The notes under the pieces are model-generated. The model was given only the letters and a program-made list of their open reading frames with translations, was not told where the DNA came from and ran no database searches. From Meghimatium bilineatum (lineage: Eukaryota > Mollusca > Gastropoda > Stylommatophora > Philomycidae): DNA of 64,000 bases. Position numbers and translations under genes: made by a program. The stretch spans positions 21,743,477 to 21,807,476 of the forward strand of contig CM067317.1 in assembly GCA_034231615.1 (NCBI GenBank). The letters run 5' to 3'. Position 1 is the first letter of the stretch. Each line of letters begins with the position of its first letter. Positions 22,280-32,747 of the stretch are shown here, piece after piece.

Positions 22280-22605
22280 ACAGGATAGAAACCTTTCACT
22301 GCAACTTGTGAAATGAGATGCCTAAAAAGGATTGTTGGTGTCAATAGAACAGACTGAATAAGAAATGAAGTCATACAATTTTATAGGAACTATTACATGC
22401 ATCAAATGCATAGAAAGACAACAGATTAAATGGTTTGGCCACCTTATGAGAATTAAAACTGATCACCTCCCATCTATAGCATATAACAAAAGAATTTCTT
22501 GTTACAGATCAAGAAGAAGGCCAAGAGGCAGATGGATTGATAATATCAGAGACATACTACAGCAACAAAAGCAGCACAAATGACTAGAGATAGAAGATTT
22601 AGGCT
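22250..22605 (+). pseudogene. LINE-J C-terminal fragment
   Basis: Starts CCAATGCCAAACATGGTCAC (the CQxQTW block) and reads on with shifts to IERQQIKWFGHLMRIKTD (22400-22460) and RSRRRPRGRWIDNIRDIL (22505-22560). The same order as the 26.0 and 46.5 kb copies. Confidence 0.8.
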
Positions 22606-22911
22606 CCCCATGATGCTTAGAAGTCTTAGGCTCCCACCACACTTCAGGCACTTGTGGTTAGGACAAGACACGATTGAAGCATATCTTGTATGGGAAATTG
22701 ATTCTCAACTATTGTTGTATCTTTAGGAACTACTTATACATTGTGGTAACATTTCCAGAATTATGGGAAATGGCATGAACTTCACTTCACTTGAATGATG
22801 ACCAAGTTTGCATTATTTTTTTTATTATTAGACTTTCACTAGTTCCACCTTCATGCTGGTCAAAAATAAAAATATTTGAATATTATTTAAATGTTAATTT
22901 CTCCTGTCCAG

Positions 22912-23002
22912 GCTGGCATGGGGGTCGCAGATGTACTCTTATTAACCGGGAGAAGTCTATTACTGCAGCATTTAAAAATGGAAGGCTTTACCTTACACAC
23001 AG
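22912..23002 (+). CDS. GRAMD4: GRAMD4 exon H (GRAM domain)
   Basis: Acceptor CTCCTGTCCAG, donor GTTGGA. Two bases complete a Gly codon, then 29 codons plus two bases. It encodes WHGGRRCTLINREKSITAAF and KNGRLYLTH, the GRAM domain core where basic residues and the GRLYLT strand lie. Confidence 0.94.
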
Positions 23003-23104
23003 GTTGGATCTTGTTATAGTGTTTTATTTCAGACTTATATTGTCTAAACTGTTTACTTAGTTTTCTCCAGTATTACTTCAATCTTTTAATCTCTAACACT
23101 TATG

Positions 23105-23260
23105 AAATATTTTATATTGGTAGCATATCCTTATTTCAGGATGTAGTGATCAATCAAGAATATTTTTGGTTGTAGTGATATTCTAGAAATATTTACACTT
23201 AGTAGGTTGCTATTGATTTTAGGTTGAACAGTATGGATGCACAACTGCCTGCTGTAGAAA
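23105..23260 (-). mobile_element. SINE-N fragment, decayed
   Basis: TATTTCAGGATGTAGTGATC ... GTAGGTTGCTATTGATTTTA ... GGATGCACAACTGCCTGCTG follows the order of the minus copy at 56150-56345. Confidence 0.55.
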
Positions 23261-24170
23261 TTGAAGAAATTGTTCATCTGAAGATATGTTCTGTATCTTT
23301 TCATTACAAGATCCCTGGCACCTTTGATGTAAATCGTGGAAATAATAATTTATTGCTATCAGGGCATTCATGTCACAGAACTATTGAAAATATCTATTGC
23401 CCTGTACCATTAAGATATTAAATAAATGTCATAAATATAAAGCAATACATCTCATCTGTCTGCAGATTTAGTAATAAATGCTCTAGAGATTTGTCTTCAG
23501 CTGTGAAAAATCTGGCTTTTTAACCTAAATGAATTATTTTTCATTACTGCTAGCACTATGAGAGACCTCAAAATATAGAGTTTACATAGCCTTTCAAAGT
23601 TATGACTACCAATAAATGACTGATGATCAGCCATCAACTTTCATTGGATAAAAGACATCACAAATTATTATTTGATTTAGATTCTCTTGACTTTAGGGAT
23701 AATTTTATTTTGATTCATGATCAGAATATCTGTTATAACCTGATAATTAGATGATAGCAAATATGATAATGTAACTTGACCTAGATGTGTCAGAGTTAAG
23801 AATGGAAAGGGATTTAGATCTGCTAACACAATTCTGCTTGCACCACTACAGCTAGACCAAACCAAATAAACTAAATCTAATCTTTTAAGGGGAAGCTTAG
23901 GTAATTATGTGTGTTGCATGGCTAATGCCAGAAATGAACATATGTTCATACATGCCATGTTTTGAGTAATGTAGGTCATAAACATTTTGAGTATTTTGCA
24001 GATTATGACTTAAGTATAAGCTTCTTCCAGAGGATTAAAGAATGTGATGTTGTGAAGGGGGTTATGCTTCTAACACAATTTGCTCAAACTTCCCAATTGA
24101 GCTCTCAAATAAGTCTGGAGTATAACTATAGAGTCGTCATCATTTATGTAATTTTCTCATAAATATCCGG
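23261..24170. other. intron, unrecognised
   Basis: AT-rich; nothing supported. Confidence 0.4.
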
Positions 24171-24173
24171 TTA

Positions 24174-24457
24174 ATGGTCATAAACTGGAAGAATAAATAT
24201 CTCGGGTCCCAAATATTTAATGATGGCAAATTGGAAAATCAAGTTAAGACTCTAGTTGGCGATGGCTGCATGACAAAGGTGAATATGATTCAGAAAAGTA
24301 AAATCAGTATTACACTAAAGATCAATATACACAGACCGTTGGTGCTAACTATTATTTTGTATGAATGTGAGAGCTTGACACTAAATGCAGACGCAGAAAG
24401 AAAGATTCTGGATTTTGAATATAAGTTCTACAAATGTCTGTTAAAAATCAGGTATGT
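24174..24457 (+). pseudogene. RTE-like LINE fragment
   Basis: Reads NKYLGSQIFNDGKLENQVKT, then ILYECESLTLNADAERKILD and FEYKFYKCLLKIRYVEHRT. This is the YLGxxITxDG to YGCExWTL region of an RTE-type RT. A young SINE-A1 sits at its end. Confidence 0.75.
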
Positions 24458-24469
24458 AGAACATAGGAC

Positions 24470-24632
24470 GTCCCCGCCGAAGACGGATGTGTCGTGCCAT
24501 TGGCGCAAATAAAACGGCGACACAACGCATTTCCATTCTCTGGACTACATCCTGCTGGAAATCTAATAGGACCATGGTCTTGCTACAAGAGAGATCCAAC
24601 GGGAGTTTGAGAATGAACGCTGAAAAAGAAGA
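24470..24632 (+). mobile_element. SINE-A1, clean insertion
   Basis: 163 bp between exact 12-bp copies of AGAACATAGGAC (24458-24469, 24633-24644). Parts in order: GTCCCCGCCGAAGACGGATG, core TTGGCGCAAATAAAACGGCG, ACAACGCATTTCCATTCTCT, TCCTGCTGGAAATCTAATAG, palindrome-like GGACCATGGTC, AGAGATCCAACGGGAGTTTG, then an A/G tail. It defines both ends of the family. It landed in an RTE fragment. Confidence 0.93.
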
Positions 24633-24689
24633 AGAACATAGGACAAATAGCAAACAAACTTGTAGATTATCAATAATTGCTTTTGGCTG

Positions 24690-25060
24690 TGGTAAAATGG
24701 CATAACCTGGGGGGCGACCATCCCCTACCAGGCGCGTCCACAGGTTGCAGATCGTGGAACAACCTCCGGATATGGAGTCTCCATATCTGGTGGTTGGCTG
24801 CAATATAAGACAGATCTCTGGACGAAAATCCAGATTTCTGGACGAATAAGCAGTCGCGGACAAACTGGCGATGTTGCCCAACAGGACGGGGTGGGATATC
24901 AGGTGGCACTGATATCTCCACTGAAATACCCCATGTGTCTCGTGACGGGCAGCATCAAGCGAGTATGAGCCGCTATAAGCTCAAGCCAACAGCTGGGTCA
25001 TTGACCCCAGCATGCGCGTCCCCCAGGGTTGGGGGGACCTTTAAAATAGGGGAATATGGG
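24690..25060. mobile_element. GC-rich block, probably LINE leader
   Basis: Much richer in G and C than its neighbours (GGGGGGCGACCATCCCCTAC, CAGGCGCGTCCACAGGTTGC, GAATAAGCAGTCGCGGACAA, GGGTCATTGACCCCAGCATG). The style resembles the 5' leader or ORF1 start of an LTR-less retroelement, but no protein domain can be read. Identity uncertain. Confidence 0.45.
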
Positions 25061-25169
25061 AAACTATTTTCTAAAACATACAAAGGGATAAGTCAGTAAA
25101 ACCCTACTTAGGCCCCAATCAGCTCCATCCCATAAAGGAAAAAGGCAGGAAAACTTAAAAAATTCCCCT

Positions 25170-25560
25170 AATTGCTGGGCAGGTGGCGCTCAAGAGTCCA
25201 GAAAGACAGGCCACCTAGGAGATGGAAAACTCTACACAAAGCCTGGACAGATGGTGCTCATGATCCCGGGAGGGTAGACCATCTAAGGAAAGCAAACCTA
25301 AAAAAAATAGCTGGCGGAAATCGGATGCACTTGGCCATATGGCGCATAACAAAGTGCAACGTACCTCATATACACTCATGCAGATTGATTAAATGGCATA
25401 AGCTTGTGTGGTTTGGACATGTAATGGGATAGCATTTGCTTTCAAAGATTATCCTGCATGAAACAGTTGAGGATGGAAGGAAAAAAGGTGAAAAGAAAAT
25501 CTTTGCTTGATAACATCAGATAATGGTCAGGATGGGATTTTTCCTTACTCTTCAGAATGA
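25170..25560 (+). pseudogene. LINE C-terminal remnants around a SINE-like core
   Basis: A repeated GGTGGCGCTCAAGAGTCCAG / GATGGTGCTCATGATCCCGG pair, then the core-like GGCGGAAATCGGATGCACTT, GGCCATATGGCGCATAAC. From 25380 it reads LIKWHKLVWFGHVMG and VEDGRKKGEKKI, the LINE end motif. Confidence 0.55.
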
Positions 25561-25564
25561 CTGA

Positions 25565-25694
25565 AAAAAATATAGTTGACAGTTCATAAATCTATACTAG
25601 CTGATATGAAAAAAATATAGTTGACAGTTCACAAATCTATACTAGCTGATATGAAAAAATATAGCCGACAGTTCACAATTATTTAGTTCACAAT
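25565..25694. repeat. 45-bp tandem array, left part
   Basis: Three units of AAATATAGTTGACAGTTCAC then AAATCTATACTAGCTGATAT. A further unit lies at 26281-26335, beyond the LINE-J insertion. Confidence 0.9.
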
Positions 25695-26280
25695 GAAAAT
25701 GGAAGCCTTGATAGCGAAATAGAGATGAGATGTCAAAAGATAAATGCAGTAACATACCAACTGTCACCACTTCTTCTTCACCCCAAGGTCGAGATGGAAG
25801 TTAAGAGACAAATGATCTACAATATATTCCTACCAACACTGTGTTACCAGTGCCAAACCTGGTCTCTCTCATCTTCACATTACAGAAAGATAGTGACATG
25901 TGAGATGAAATGCTTGAGGAAAGCTGCCGGGGTCACCAGGCTTGATAGATTGTGAAATGAATATATCAGGGAAAGAAAAGGAATAATATCTTGTACAGAT
26001 TACATAGAGAGAGAACAGATCAAGTGGTTTGGCCACATTATGAGAATGCATCACGAAAAGTTGCCCGTACAAGCATATAACCAAATTAGATCAGGGTACA
26101 AAGCCAGAGGAAGACCACAGAAAATATGGATAGAAAGCATCAGGGACATCCTGTACAGACACGGTCATAGCACAGCCGAGGCCACACATCTGGCGATAGA
26201 ACGCAAGCTCGAGCTCCAATCACCCCTACGCTTAACGGCAAGAGTGGATCACAAACCACCTGGGGATAGACAATAGACAA
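25695..26280 (+). pseudogene. LINE-J copy inserted in the 45-bp array
   Basis: A 5'-truncated RT end. NIFLPTLCYQCQTWSLSSSH, TCEMKCLRKAAGVTRLDRL, then IEREQIKWFGHIMRMHHE and GYKARGRPQKIWIESIRDIL. The 3' tail is GATAGACAATAGACAATAG. TAGTTCACAAT flanks it on both sides (25684-25694, 26281-26291), a target duplication within the array. Confidence 0.88.
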
Positions 26281-26335
26281 TAGTTCACAATTCTATACTA
26301 ACTAGCATGAAGAAATATAGTTGACAGTTTAAATA
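26281..26335. repeat. 45-bp tandem array, right remainder
   Basis: GTTCACAATTCTATACTAAC, TAGCATGAAGAAATATAGTT, GACAGTTT: one diverged unit cut off from the array by the LINE-J insertion. Confidence 0.85.
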
Positions 26336-26429
26336 TACGCTATTTTTAGCTGGGCTGCTACAGGTTAATATATCCAAAATACATTATTTGTTAGATCCTT
26401 ATTTCCTTTAATAGTTTTTTTCATTTGAT

Positions 26430-26830
26430 GAACCTCTTTGTTTACTTCTCTCTCCATTAAGTTCTCCATATTCTTCTGTATATCCACATCTCAAAGATAT
26501 TAATTATGTTTCTAGTTTTTTTGTTCATGGTCGATATTTCTGAGCCATACATTAATATAGAATAGATGTAGCATTTTATAATTTTCATTTTCATTTTTTT
26601 GTAATTTGTTTGGATGCCAATATTTGCATTATGTCATTGAAAGTACTCTTAACCATTCCTATTTTTCTTGTAACTTCTGTTTCACATCTACCATCATTTG
26701 TGATTATGTGTCCGAGATATTGGTAATGATCTTCTTGTTGTAGTATCTTTCCATGAATTTTTATGTTTAACACCTGTTCTTTGCTATCTATATGAATTGA
26801 TAAACAGTTTTGGTATAATTCCACCAATTA
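26430..26830 (-). pseudogene. RTE-like LINE fragment
   Basis: The minus strand reads HYQYLGHIITNDGRCETEVT, RKIGMVKSTFNDIM and ASKQITKK, nearly the same residues as in the intact copy at 14774-16369. It continues to about 26450 with a decayed YGSEISTMNKK stretch. Confidence 0.85.
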
Positions 26831-26988
26831 TCATTCAGTAAATACCCAACCATGTTAGCTGACAGAAAAATCCCAAGATCTCACAGTTTTGCTAAATATT
26901 CCTGGTAAACTGATTTTAAACATCTCTTAAACGAGTATACTCTCTTTGATTAATACTTAAATGAGTATGATCTCTTTGATTAATACAG

Positions 26989-27070
26989 CTTCTTGTGCTT
27001 TGAAAGAACCAAAGTGCCTTCACCAAAGAACATTGTCATTCCTCTTGCAGATATCTCTCGACTTGAAAAG
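26989..27070 (+). CDS. GRAMD4: GRAMD4 exon I (GRAM domain)
   Basis: Acceptor TTAATACAG, donor GTAAAA. One base completes a Ser codon, then 27 codons: FLCFERTKVPSPKNIVIPLA then DISRLEK. The FLCFE and VIPLADI strands are GRAM hallmarks. Confidence 0.94.
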
Positions 27071-27134
27071 GTAAAAAAAATGTTGTGTGTTATAAGTCAA
27101 AGTAGAAAATATCATCTTTAACAGTTTATACATA

Positions 27135-27292
27135 TTTGACTGCCAAAGTCAGATGTGTTGGGCCATTGGTGCAAATAAATCCAGGACACAGAATCTCCAT
27201 TCTCTGGACTATATCCTGCTGAAAATCTAGCAATACCATTGTCTTGCTACAAGAGAGATCCAGTGGGAGGTGGAGAATTGACACTGAAACAA
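27135..27292 (+). mobile_element. SINE-A1 copy
   Basis: GACTGCCAAAGTCAGATGTG, GGGCCATTGGTGCAAATAAA, CTGAAAATCTAGCAATACCA, ATCCAGTGGGAGGTGGAGAA. CpG sites are mostly lost, so it is an older copy. Confidence 0.82.
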
Positions 27293-27483
27293 AAAAATAA
27301 ACATTTTAATATAAAAATTACACTGGTTTTTATGTTAGCATAAAACATAGAATACACTCAGTTCTGTTTGGCTACAGTGAAGCACATGTTAGCATATGGA
27401 AAAAAGTGATTATTGTGACTCAGTGAAATTTTTTTCAGAATTTTTATTTCTTCTCATGTCATTCAGAAAAATGTACGTAACGT

Positions 27484-28860
27484 GGTACTATATTGAAATC
27501 AGTGACCACAGTCCCAATTATTTAATGTTATGTGCAGACACCATTTGCGCATCTCTTGTCTACAGTCCCACTTACTAATGTTATGCGCAACATCGTGTGC
27601 ACATCTCTCATGTTGACTCTCCAAAATGGCTAATGTAATCGATGTCCGTTTAGTGAGATTACCAGCTACTGATAAAGATACTGTATGTATGTTACAAACT
27701 TGAGGACTGCTACAACAGGACAAGATGTGTGGTCAGGGTCATCCATTAATCTTGTTGTACCACAATGATGGGTGGATTCAGTGAGAATGCAATGTAAGGC
27801 GAAACCGTCAGCGCATAAATGTAAATGTTGGCACTTATTTGCAATGCACAAACATTTCGCTAGTAAAAATATGCCATTTTATTTATGGATGGACTTTCAA
27901 AATGACATTTGCCAACTGGTGCGTTCATGAATTGCAGATTAGCAAATCACAGTTGTCGAAGGAATGCATTTATGCATGAAGTTTGTGTCTTAAGTGTGAC
28001 ACAGCTGCCACGACATGCATTGGAGGAGAAGAAATGATCATCGAGGTAGACAGAAGCCTATTTGCCAAAAGAAAGGCAAACTCTGGCAGAGTTTTGCCTC
28101 AACAATAGGTATTTTGTAGCCTATGTTGTGAGACAAAGGACATTTTCTTGCTGCAAGTGAAAGATAGAAGTTCTGCTACCTTAATGAAGGTGATTGTTGA
28201 CAATATTGAGCAAGGATCAATGATATATTCAGGCTGTTGGAAAGGATATAAAACTACAGAGATCTGGAGAGCAGGCTTCGACCACCTAACAGTGAAGCAT
28301 AGATACAACTTCATGGATCAAGTAACCGGGACCCATACCCAAATAGTGGAACGAATGTGCGAAAGTGCAAAGTGGTGAAATAACAAACACAGTGAAGCAG
28401 AACGACATCACTTAAACAGCTACCTAGCAGAGTTCATGTGGCGATCTAGGCTCCAGAACATCAATCGTTTCTATGCCATATTGGAGGAAATGAGCAGATA
28501 CTGGCTACCTGTGCAACCACCAATCTCCATGGACCAACACTTGCCACACCTCATAATATAATATGCCCCCCCCCCACATTGGCTGCTATGTTCAAAATCC
28601 TAATCCTAACACAGAAAGTGATTGCCTCCTGAAAAATAAACATCTAACCTACCCCTAACCGTAACCTACCCCCTTTCCAAAACAACTAAAATATCCCAGC
28701 AGTATTAGTGAGAATCGCGCTAACAAACGGGCATAATAAATGTATTTATGCAAGTACTGGTTAGTTTCCCCTAACTGCACTGGTCTGTTCCGTTGAAATG
28801 AACTTTCCGAACGAAAGTTTATTTCGGTAAATGTGTGGTCACTGATTCCCGTATGGTACC
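27484..28860 (+). mobile_element. Merlin-family DNA transposon, full length
   Basis: 1377 bp with 27-bp terminal inverted repeats at 27484-27510 and 28834-28860. They start GGTAC and share AATCAGTGACCACA; about 4-5 positions differ between the ends. The flanks CGTAACGT and CATAACTT fit an 8-bp target duplication with two changes. GG termini and an 8-9 bp duplication are known Merlin traits, and the interior encodes an ISXO2-like transposase remnant. It sits in the intron between exons I and J. Confidence 0.88.
27770..28560 (+). pseudogene. Merlin (ISXO2-like) transposase remnant
   Basis: The frame can be followed with a few shifts. INVNVGTYLQ-like stretch, then WTFKMTFANWCVHELQISKS. From 28019: GGEEMIIEVDRSLFAKRKAN (first catalytic Asp kept). 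From 28160: VKDRSSATLMKVIVDNIEQG, SMIYSGCWKGY (the expected SD is SG, so the second Asp is lost), TVKHRYNFMDQVTGTHTQIV, ERMCESAKW. After a stop: YLAEFMWRSRLQNINRF. Merlin enzymes are cut-and-paste transposases related to bacterial IS1016/IS1595. Inactive here. Confidence 0.88.
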
Positions 28861-29040
28861 CATAACTTTTATGGACTTTAATTCATAAAATGAAGTGTTT
28901 AGTAAAGACAATTTGATACTCCTATGTAGACATAGAAAAATGAAATCAACTTCTCTAACCATAGATACATTTAGGTGAGGGAGAAAATGTATATTTTTGA
29001 TAATTTTTTGTTACATTACATTAACATTAAAAAAAATATT
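28861..29040. other. intron, unrecognised
   Basis: Short AT-rich interval between Merlin and SINE-B. Confidence 0.5.
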
Positions 29041-29052
29041 ATACTGACTTTA

Positions 29053-29321
29053 AAAAAACCGCGTAGTGCAGTGGTTAGCACACTGACTTCTCATATGTGT
29101 GGTCCTGGGTTCATTCTCCAGTTGAGGTGGAAATGTGTTTCAGACCGCAACGGCTTCCGGGTCAACCCAGCCTTAATTGGATACTGGATTATTCTGGGAA
29201 GTAAAGACTGCGAGGGTGAGGAGATGACTACTACCCTCATATAGCAGAGCCACTGAATGTGAGATCGTTAACATCTCACACCCCTATGGCATTAATAAAT
29301 GCTATGGGTTAACTTTACTTA
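29053..29321 (+). mobile_element. SINE-B, full length with target-site duplication
   Basis: The tRNA-like head has box A-like TAGTGCAGTGGTTAGCACAC and box B-like CTGGGTTCATTCTCC. Then TTTCAGACCGCAACGGCTTC, CTTAATTGGATACTGGATTA, CCCTCATATAGCAGAGCCAC, and the end GGCATTAATAAATGCTATGG, GTTAACTTTACTTA. Flanked by ATACTGACTTTA at 29041-29052 and 29322-29333. Confidence 0.93.
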
Positions 29322-29539
29322 ATACTGACTTTAGCCTAGTGCAATAATCAAATATCAATGTATTTATATATTCATCTTCTGTAACCATTTCCCTTTCCAA
29401 TGATATATTGTAATTACATTATTTATCAATAAGGCTCCATGCTCAAAATTGACAGACCATGGTTGGGACAAGCAGAGGATATCATCGGACACATGTGTAA
29501 TCCTAATTGCGTTGATCCTTGGGAGGAGTGAATGCTCAC

Positions 29540-30080
29540 TCCGCTTGTATTAAGTTTACCTCTTCTGTGGTCATCGCATTTGAAAGAAGTTCCAGGGACA
29601 AAAATCCGGTGCTAGTGGATGCGTAAGTCAGGGAACTCATTGATGATAACACTACAGAGTAATAATCTACACTGATAGATCGATCAATCATTCGTCATCA
29701 ATGATGTGCTTGGGCTTTTTCTGCACGATGTGGTGGGAAAACTCAAAGAATCCATTGGACGTCTTTACTATGACTGTGAGGAGTCTCATGATGAAGATAA
29801 AAGCTGTGGCGGAAGTACTGTCATTAATTGATGTCACAAAACTATTCTCATTCTTGCATACTTAGTGACTCAATGAACATGTTCCACAAAGTTGAAGTGG
29901 GAGTCATCTGCTGTCAATAGGTGGAGTTATTGTCACAATCTGTGAGTAGAAAAATTTATCTTTATATTCGTGCCAGGACATGCAGGTGTTGAGTGATTCG
30001 ATACACTGGTGAGCATGTCCACTGTGTCAATAGGGATATCGATGGATTGATCTGACATAGCTAATGCGGTTAGCAATCAT
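29540..30080 (+). pseudogene. LINE-G RNase H remnant
   Basis: Reads LHxIYTDRSINHSSSMM-like (first block, near 29660-29710), then an SLMMKIKAVAEVLSLID helix (the E-containing block) and FIFIFVPGHAGVE near 29950-30000. This is the order of an RNase H fold. Several stops. Confidence 0.65.
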
Positions 30081-30334
30081 CTGCTTAGAAGATTATTCAT
30101 AGCTTTCTGTGATGATTTAGCTTAATAGATATTTACTTATTTAGTTTTGTTATTTCAAAGCCACTTTTCATATGTTGCTTACATGTTTTCCTACAAAATG
30201 CTATTTTCTGCTTCTTTTCTCAAATTCCTGGCTACCAGGATTTAGTCCAAAGGATTAAATGCATTTTGTGATAGCTTACTGCTTGGCTGTAATGTATGTG
30301 ACACATTTGAATATGGTATATCTTTTGGCAACTG

Positions 30335-30412
30335 ACCGACAGGCATGGAGAACTATGACATCCGCCCTATGTGCCAAACTTGGCCAAAGAGGAACTGACT
30401 GACTGATATCTT
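30335..30412 (+). pseudogene. LINE 3' end scrap with (TGAC)n tail
   Basis: TDRQAWRTMTSALCAKLGQR then GTD, ending ACTGACTGACTGAT. The DRxxWRxM end plus a simple-repeat tail fits an RTE-like or related LINE. Confidence 0.5.
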
Positions 30413-30859
30413 TTGGGTCACTTCAACCTTTAGAATAGTGCCACAGCAGTCTGCAGATTAGGGGGGGGGATGTGTCTTTGTGTGTATATGTATGTGCTCA
30501 ACTTCCATGACTCACTCCTTAAAAAGTAGGAATATGAAATTTAGTACTAAGCAACGGGCCAATAGAAAGCAGGTTAGATGGGGCTACCAAACATTTCCTA
30601 TAAAAAAGGTCACCAAAAAAAACCTCCATCAAAATGAAGAGATGATGCTGTTTTTATATTTAATAAAAGGTTACTCCCAAAACTTCCAAAGATATATCTG
30701 ACCCTGTGATAAACTAAGACATGGGTAGCCTAATGTTTACATTCTCATGGTTATAATACCTCTTCTTGTCTGTTTGATATATTTATATATCACGATAAAT
30801 GATATACATTGATATAACATATTTATTAATTTTTCATTCCTTAATATATACACATTTAG
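30413..30859. other. intron, unrecognised
   Basis: AT-rich, nothing supported. Confidence 0.4.
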
Positions 30860-30928
30860 GCCAAGCCATATGCTTGGATTCCAGGTGGAGGAATGGCCAT
30901 TGAAATTGCTGTTGTTGGAAATGATAAG
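30860..30928 (+). CDS. GRAMD4: GRAMD4 exon J (last common exon)
   Basis: Acceptor ACACATTTAG, donor GTTTGT. 23 codons in phase 0: AKPYAWIPGGGMAIEIAVVG then NDK. The PGxGMxI motif is conserved in GRAMD4. Its phase-0 donor can join either terminal exon. Confidence 0.93.
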
Positions 30929-31105
30929 GTTTGTTTACATTTTAAAATAAATCATGGCAAATTTTTATTTTAAACTTTCTGATCTCATCTCTGATGTTGC
31001 CATTTGTCATATTTTTGGGTAAATATTTTGCTTGTTCATTTCAAGAGTTAAATGTTTAAGTCAATCAATAAAAGGTAATACTGCTGTGAAACAGAGCAAG
31101 AATAG

Positions 31106-31385
31106 TACTTACATAGAACACGGGTTTTTGAAGTTTCACTTGAACACAACATACATTTCAGTAGTGTCTCTAGTGCTTCTGTGATGGTAACATTATATTT
31201 ACTGTTTTCATTGTTTTTCACTGTTTTTTATATATTCTTGAAAAAGACCTAACGGTTCAAAGCGTTGAAAATGTTTTGTGTTTTGTCATTAGTATTTGTG
31301 TGTGTTTCCACCCCATAACCCTTAGTGATAGTCTGTCAGTTGATTTCAAGTGAAACTTCAACAACCTGTTTTCTATGTAAGTACC
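31106..31385 (+). mobile_element. Penelope-type repeat with inverted ends
   Basis: The left end AGTACTTACATAGAACACGG ... GAAGTTTCACTTGAA is the inverse of the right end TTCAAGTGAAACTTCAACAA ... TCTATGTAAGTACC. Near the middle (31237-31269) lies CTTGAAAAAGACC, TAAC, GGTTCAAAGCGTTG, a decayed hammerhead-like core. Confidence 0.6.
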
Positions 31386-31850
31386 AGGTTTAATAATGAC
31401 ATAATAATAATAGTTACAGACACTACACTCTGATGGTTAGAATATTAAGTAGCATTATTACTTCATTATAGGTATTCATCGATTTTTTTGTTTTGCTTCT
31501 GTGGCAGCTCTCCATTTTGTCTGACTTCCTCTGACACTTTGGTTATTTATAATAATAGTGAATAGTGGTTTAATAATACTGTTGTCTATAAAGTCAAAAT
31601 GAGATAAAATATCTGTAAAAATCTTATATTTATCCTGCAGATTTGATCGTCAAAACTATATTTAATACCAGCTTATTTCAGTGATTATTTTATGCTGCTG
31701 ATGATGCTTCAGTATTGTTTTGTTCATGCCTTCATGCTTTTGTTTACAGTGAATAAATTTTCAGGAACCTACTTTGATTTGATTATTATAGTAGTAATAA
31801 TAATAGCCATAAATCTCAGGTGATGATTCTACAATTGTACAAAGTGGACA
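31386..31850. other. intron, unrecognised
   Basis: Nothing supported. Confidence 0.4.
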
Positions 31851-31854
31851 TGGT

Positions 31855-31990
31855 TTGTAGCATTACCTATTCAGAATGTAGTAATGAATACAGCATTTTT
31901 TAGTTGCAGTGATTTTCTAGGCACATTTTACATTAAGTAGGAAGCCATTGCTTTCTGAATCATATAAAAAAACAACTGCCTGAGGCTAAA
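31855..31990 (-). mobile_element. SINE-N fragment, decayed
   Basis: TTACCTATTCAGAATGTAGT ... GTTGCAGTGATTTTCTAGGC ... AAACAACTGCCTGAGGC, in the order of the minus copies elsewhere. Confidence 0.55.
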
Positions 31991-32019
31991 ATTAAATCTC
32001 TCAGCCACAAGGCCAGACA

Positions 32020-32160
32020 AACAGGCATAGCTACTGAAATGATGTAGAAATATAGCAGTCATAGCTACTGAAATGAATGTGAAAATTTAGCGGTCAGCTA
32101 GCTACTGAAATGAATGTAAAAAATATAGCGGTCAATCAGCTAATGAAACGAATATAAAAA
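32020..32160. repeat. short tandem repeat, about 40-48 bp, 4 diverged units
   Basis: Units carry GCTACTGAAATGAATGT then AAAAATATAGCGGTCA. Confidence 0.75.
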
Positions 32161-32436
32161 TTAACTCATGATTTGGTTACAGTATGAGACTTAGTGGTAT
32201 TATACTGGAGTGTACTACAAAACCAGGAGAATAGAAAAAATGGATGTTAGAGGAAACATGCAATTATGCAGAGACATCAAGGTTCTAGTTGATATTAAAC
32301 CTAGTGTTGCTGTGAACATGATGCAGCGGAGAGATGATTAGACAGCTGTATCATTAGTTTTTGCACTGTTTAACCAGAATATGATGATGATACTATTATA
32401 AAAGCTGTATAATACTTAAGAATCAAATAACCAAAG

Positions 32437-32598
32437 TCTGCTGAAGATGGATGAGTCGGGCCATTGGCGAAAATAAAACAGCAACACAACGCATTTCCAT
32501 TCTCTGGACTACGTCCTTCTGGAAATCTAATAGGACCATGGTCCTGCTACAAGAGAAATTCAGCTGGAGTTTGAGAATGTATGCTGAAGAAGAAGAAG
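32437..32598 (+). mobile_element. SINE-A1, clean insertion
   Basis: Flanked by exact 12-bp AAATAACCAAAG (32425-32436, 32599-32610). It has CTGAAGATGGATGAGTCGGG, TCCATTCTCTGGACTACGTC, AATAGGACCATGGTCCTGCT and AGAAATTCAGCTGGAGTTTG, ending in (GAA)n. Confidence 0.93.
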
Positions 32599-32747
32599 AA
32601 ATAACCAAAGAAGTGCAAAGCAAACCCTCAAATGGGGAAAAAATAGGTGAACCCAGAAAAAAACATTTGAAAGAGCACTGACAAGAGAAGCTAAGATAAA
32701 ATGCATTAACTCCCTTGTTAAGATTGAGAAACTTGTCCAAAGTCAAG

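Noticed and set aside
23224..23421. Possible extra exon (MDAQLPAVEIEEIVHL)
   Set aside because: It overlaps a decayed SINE-N; the phrase GGATGCACAACTGCCTGCTG recurs in other copies of that repeat.
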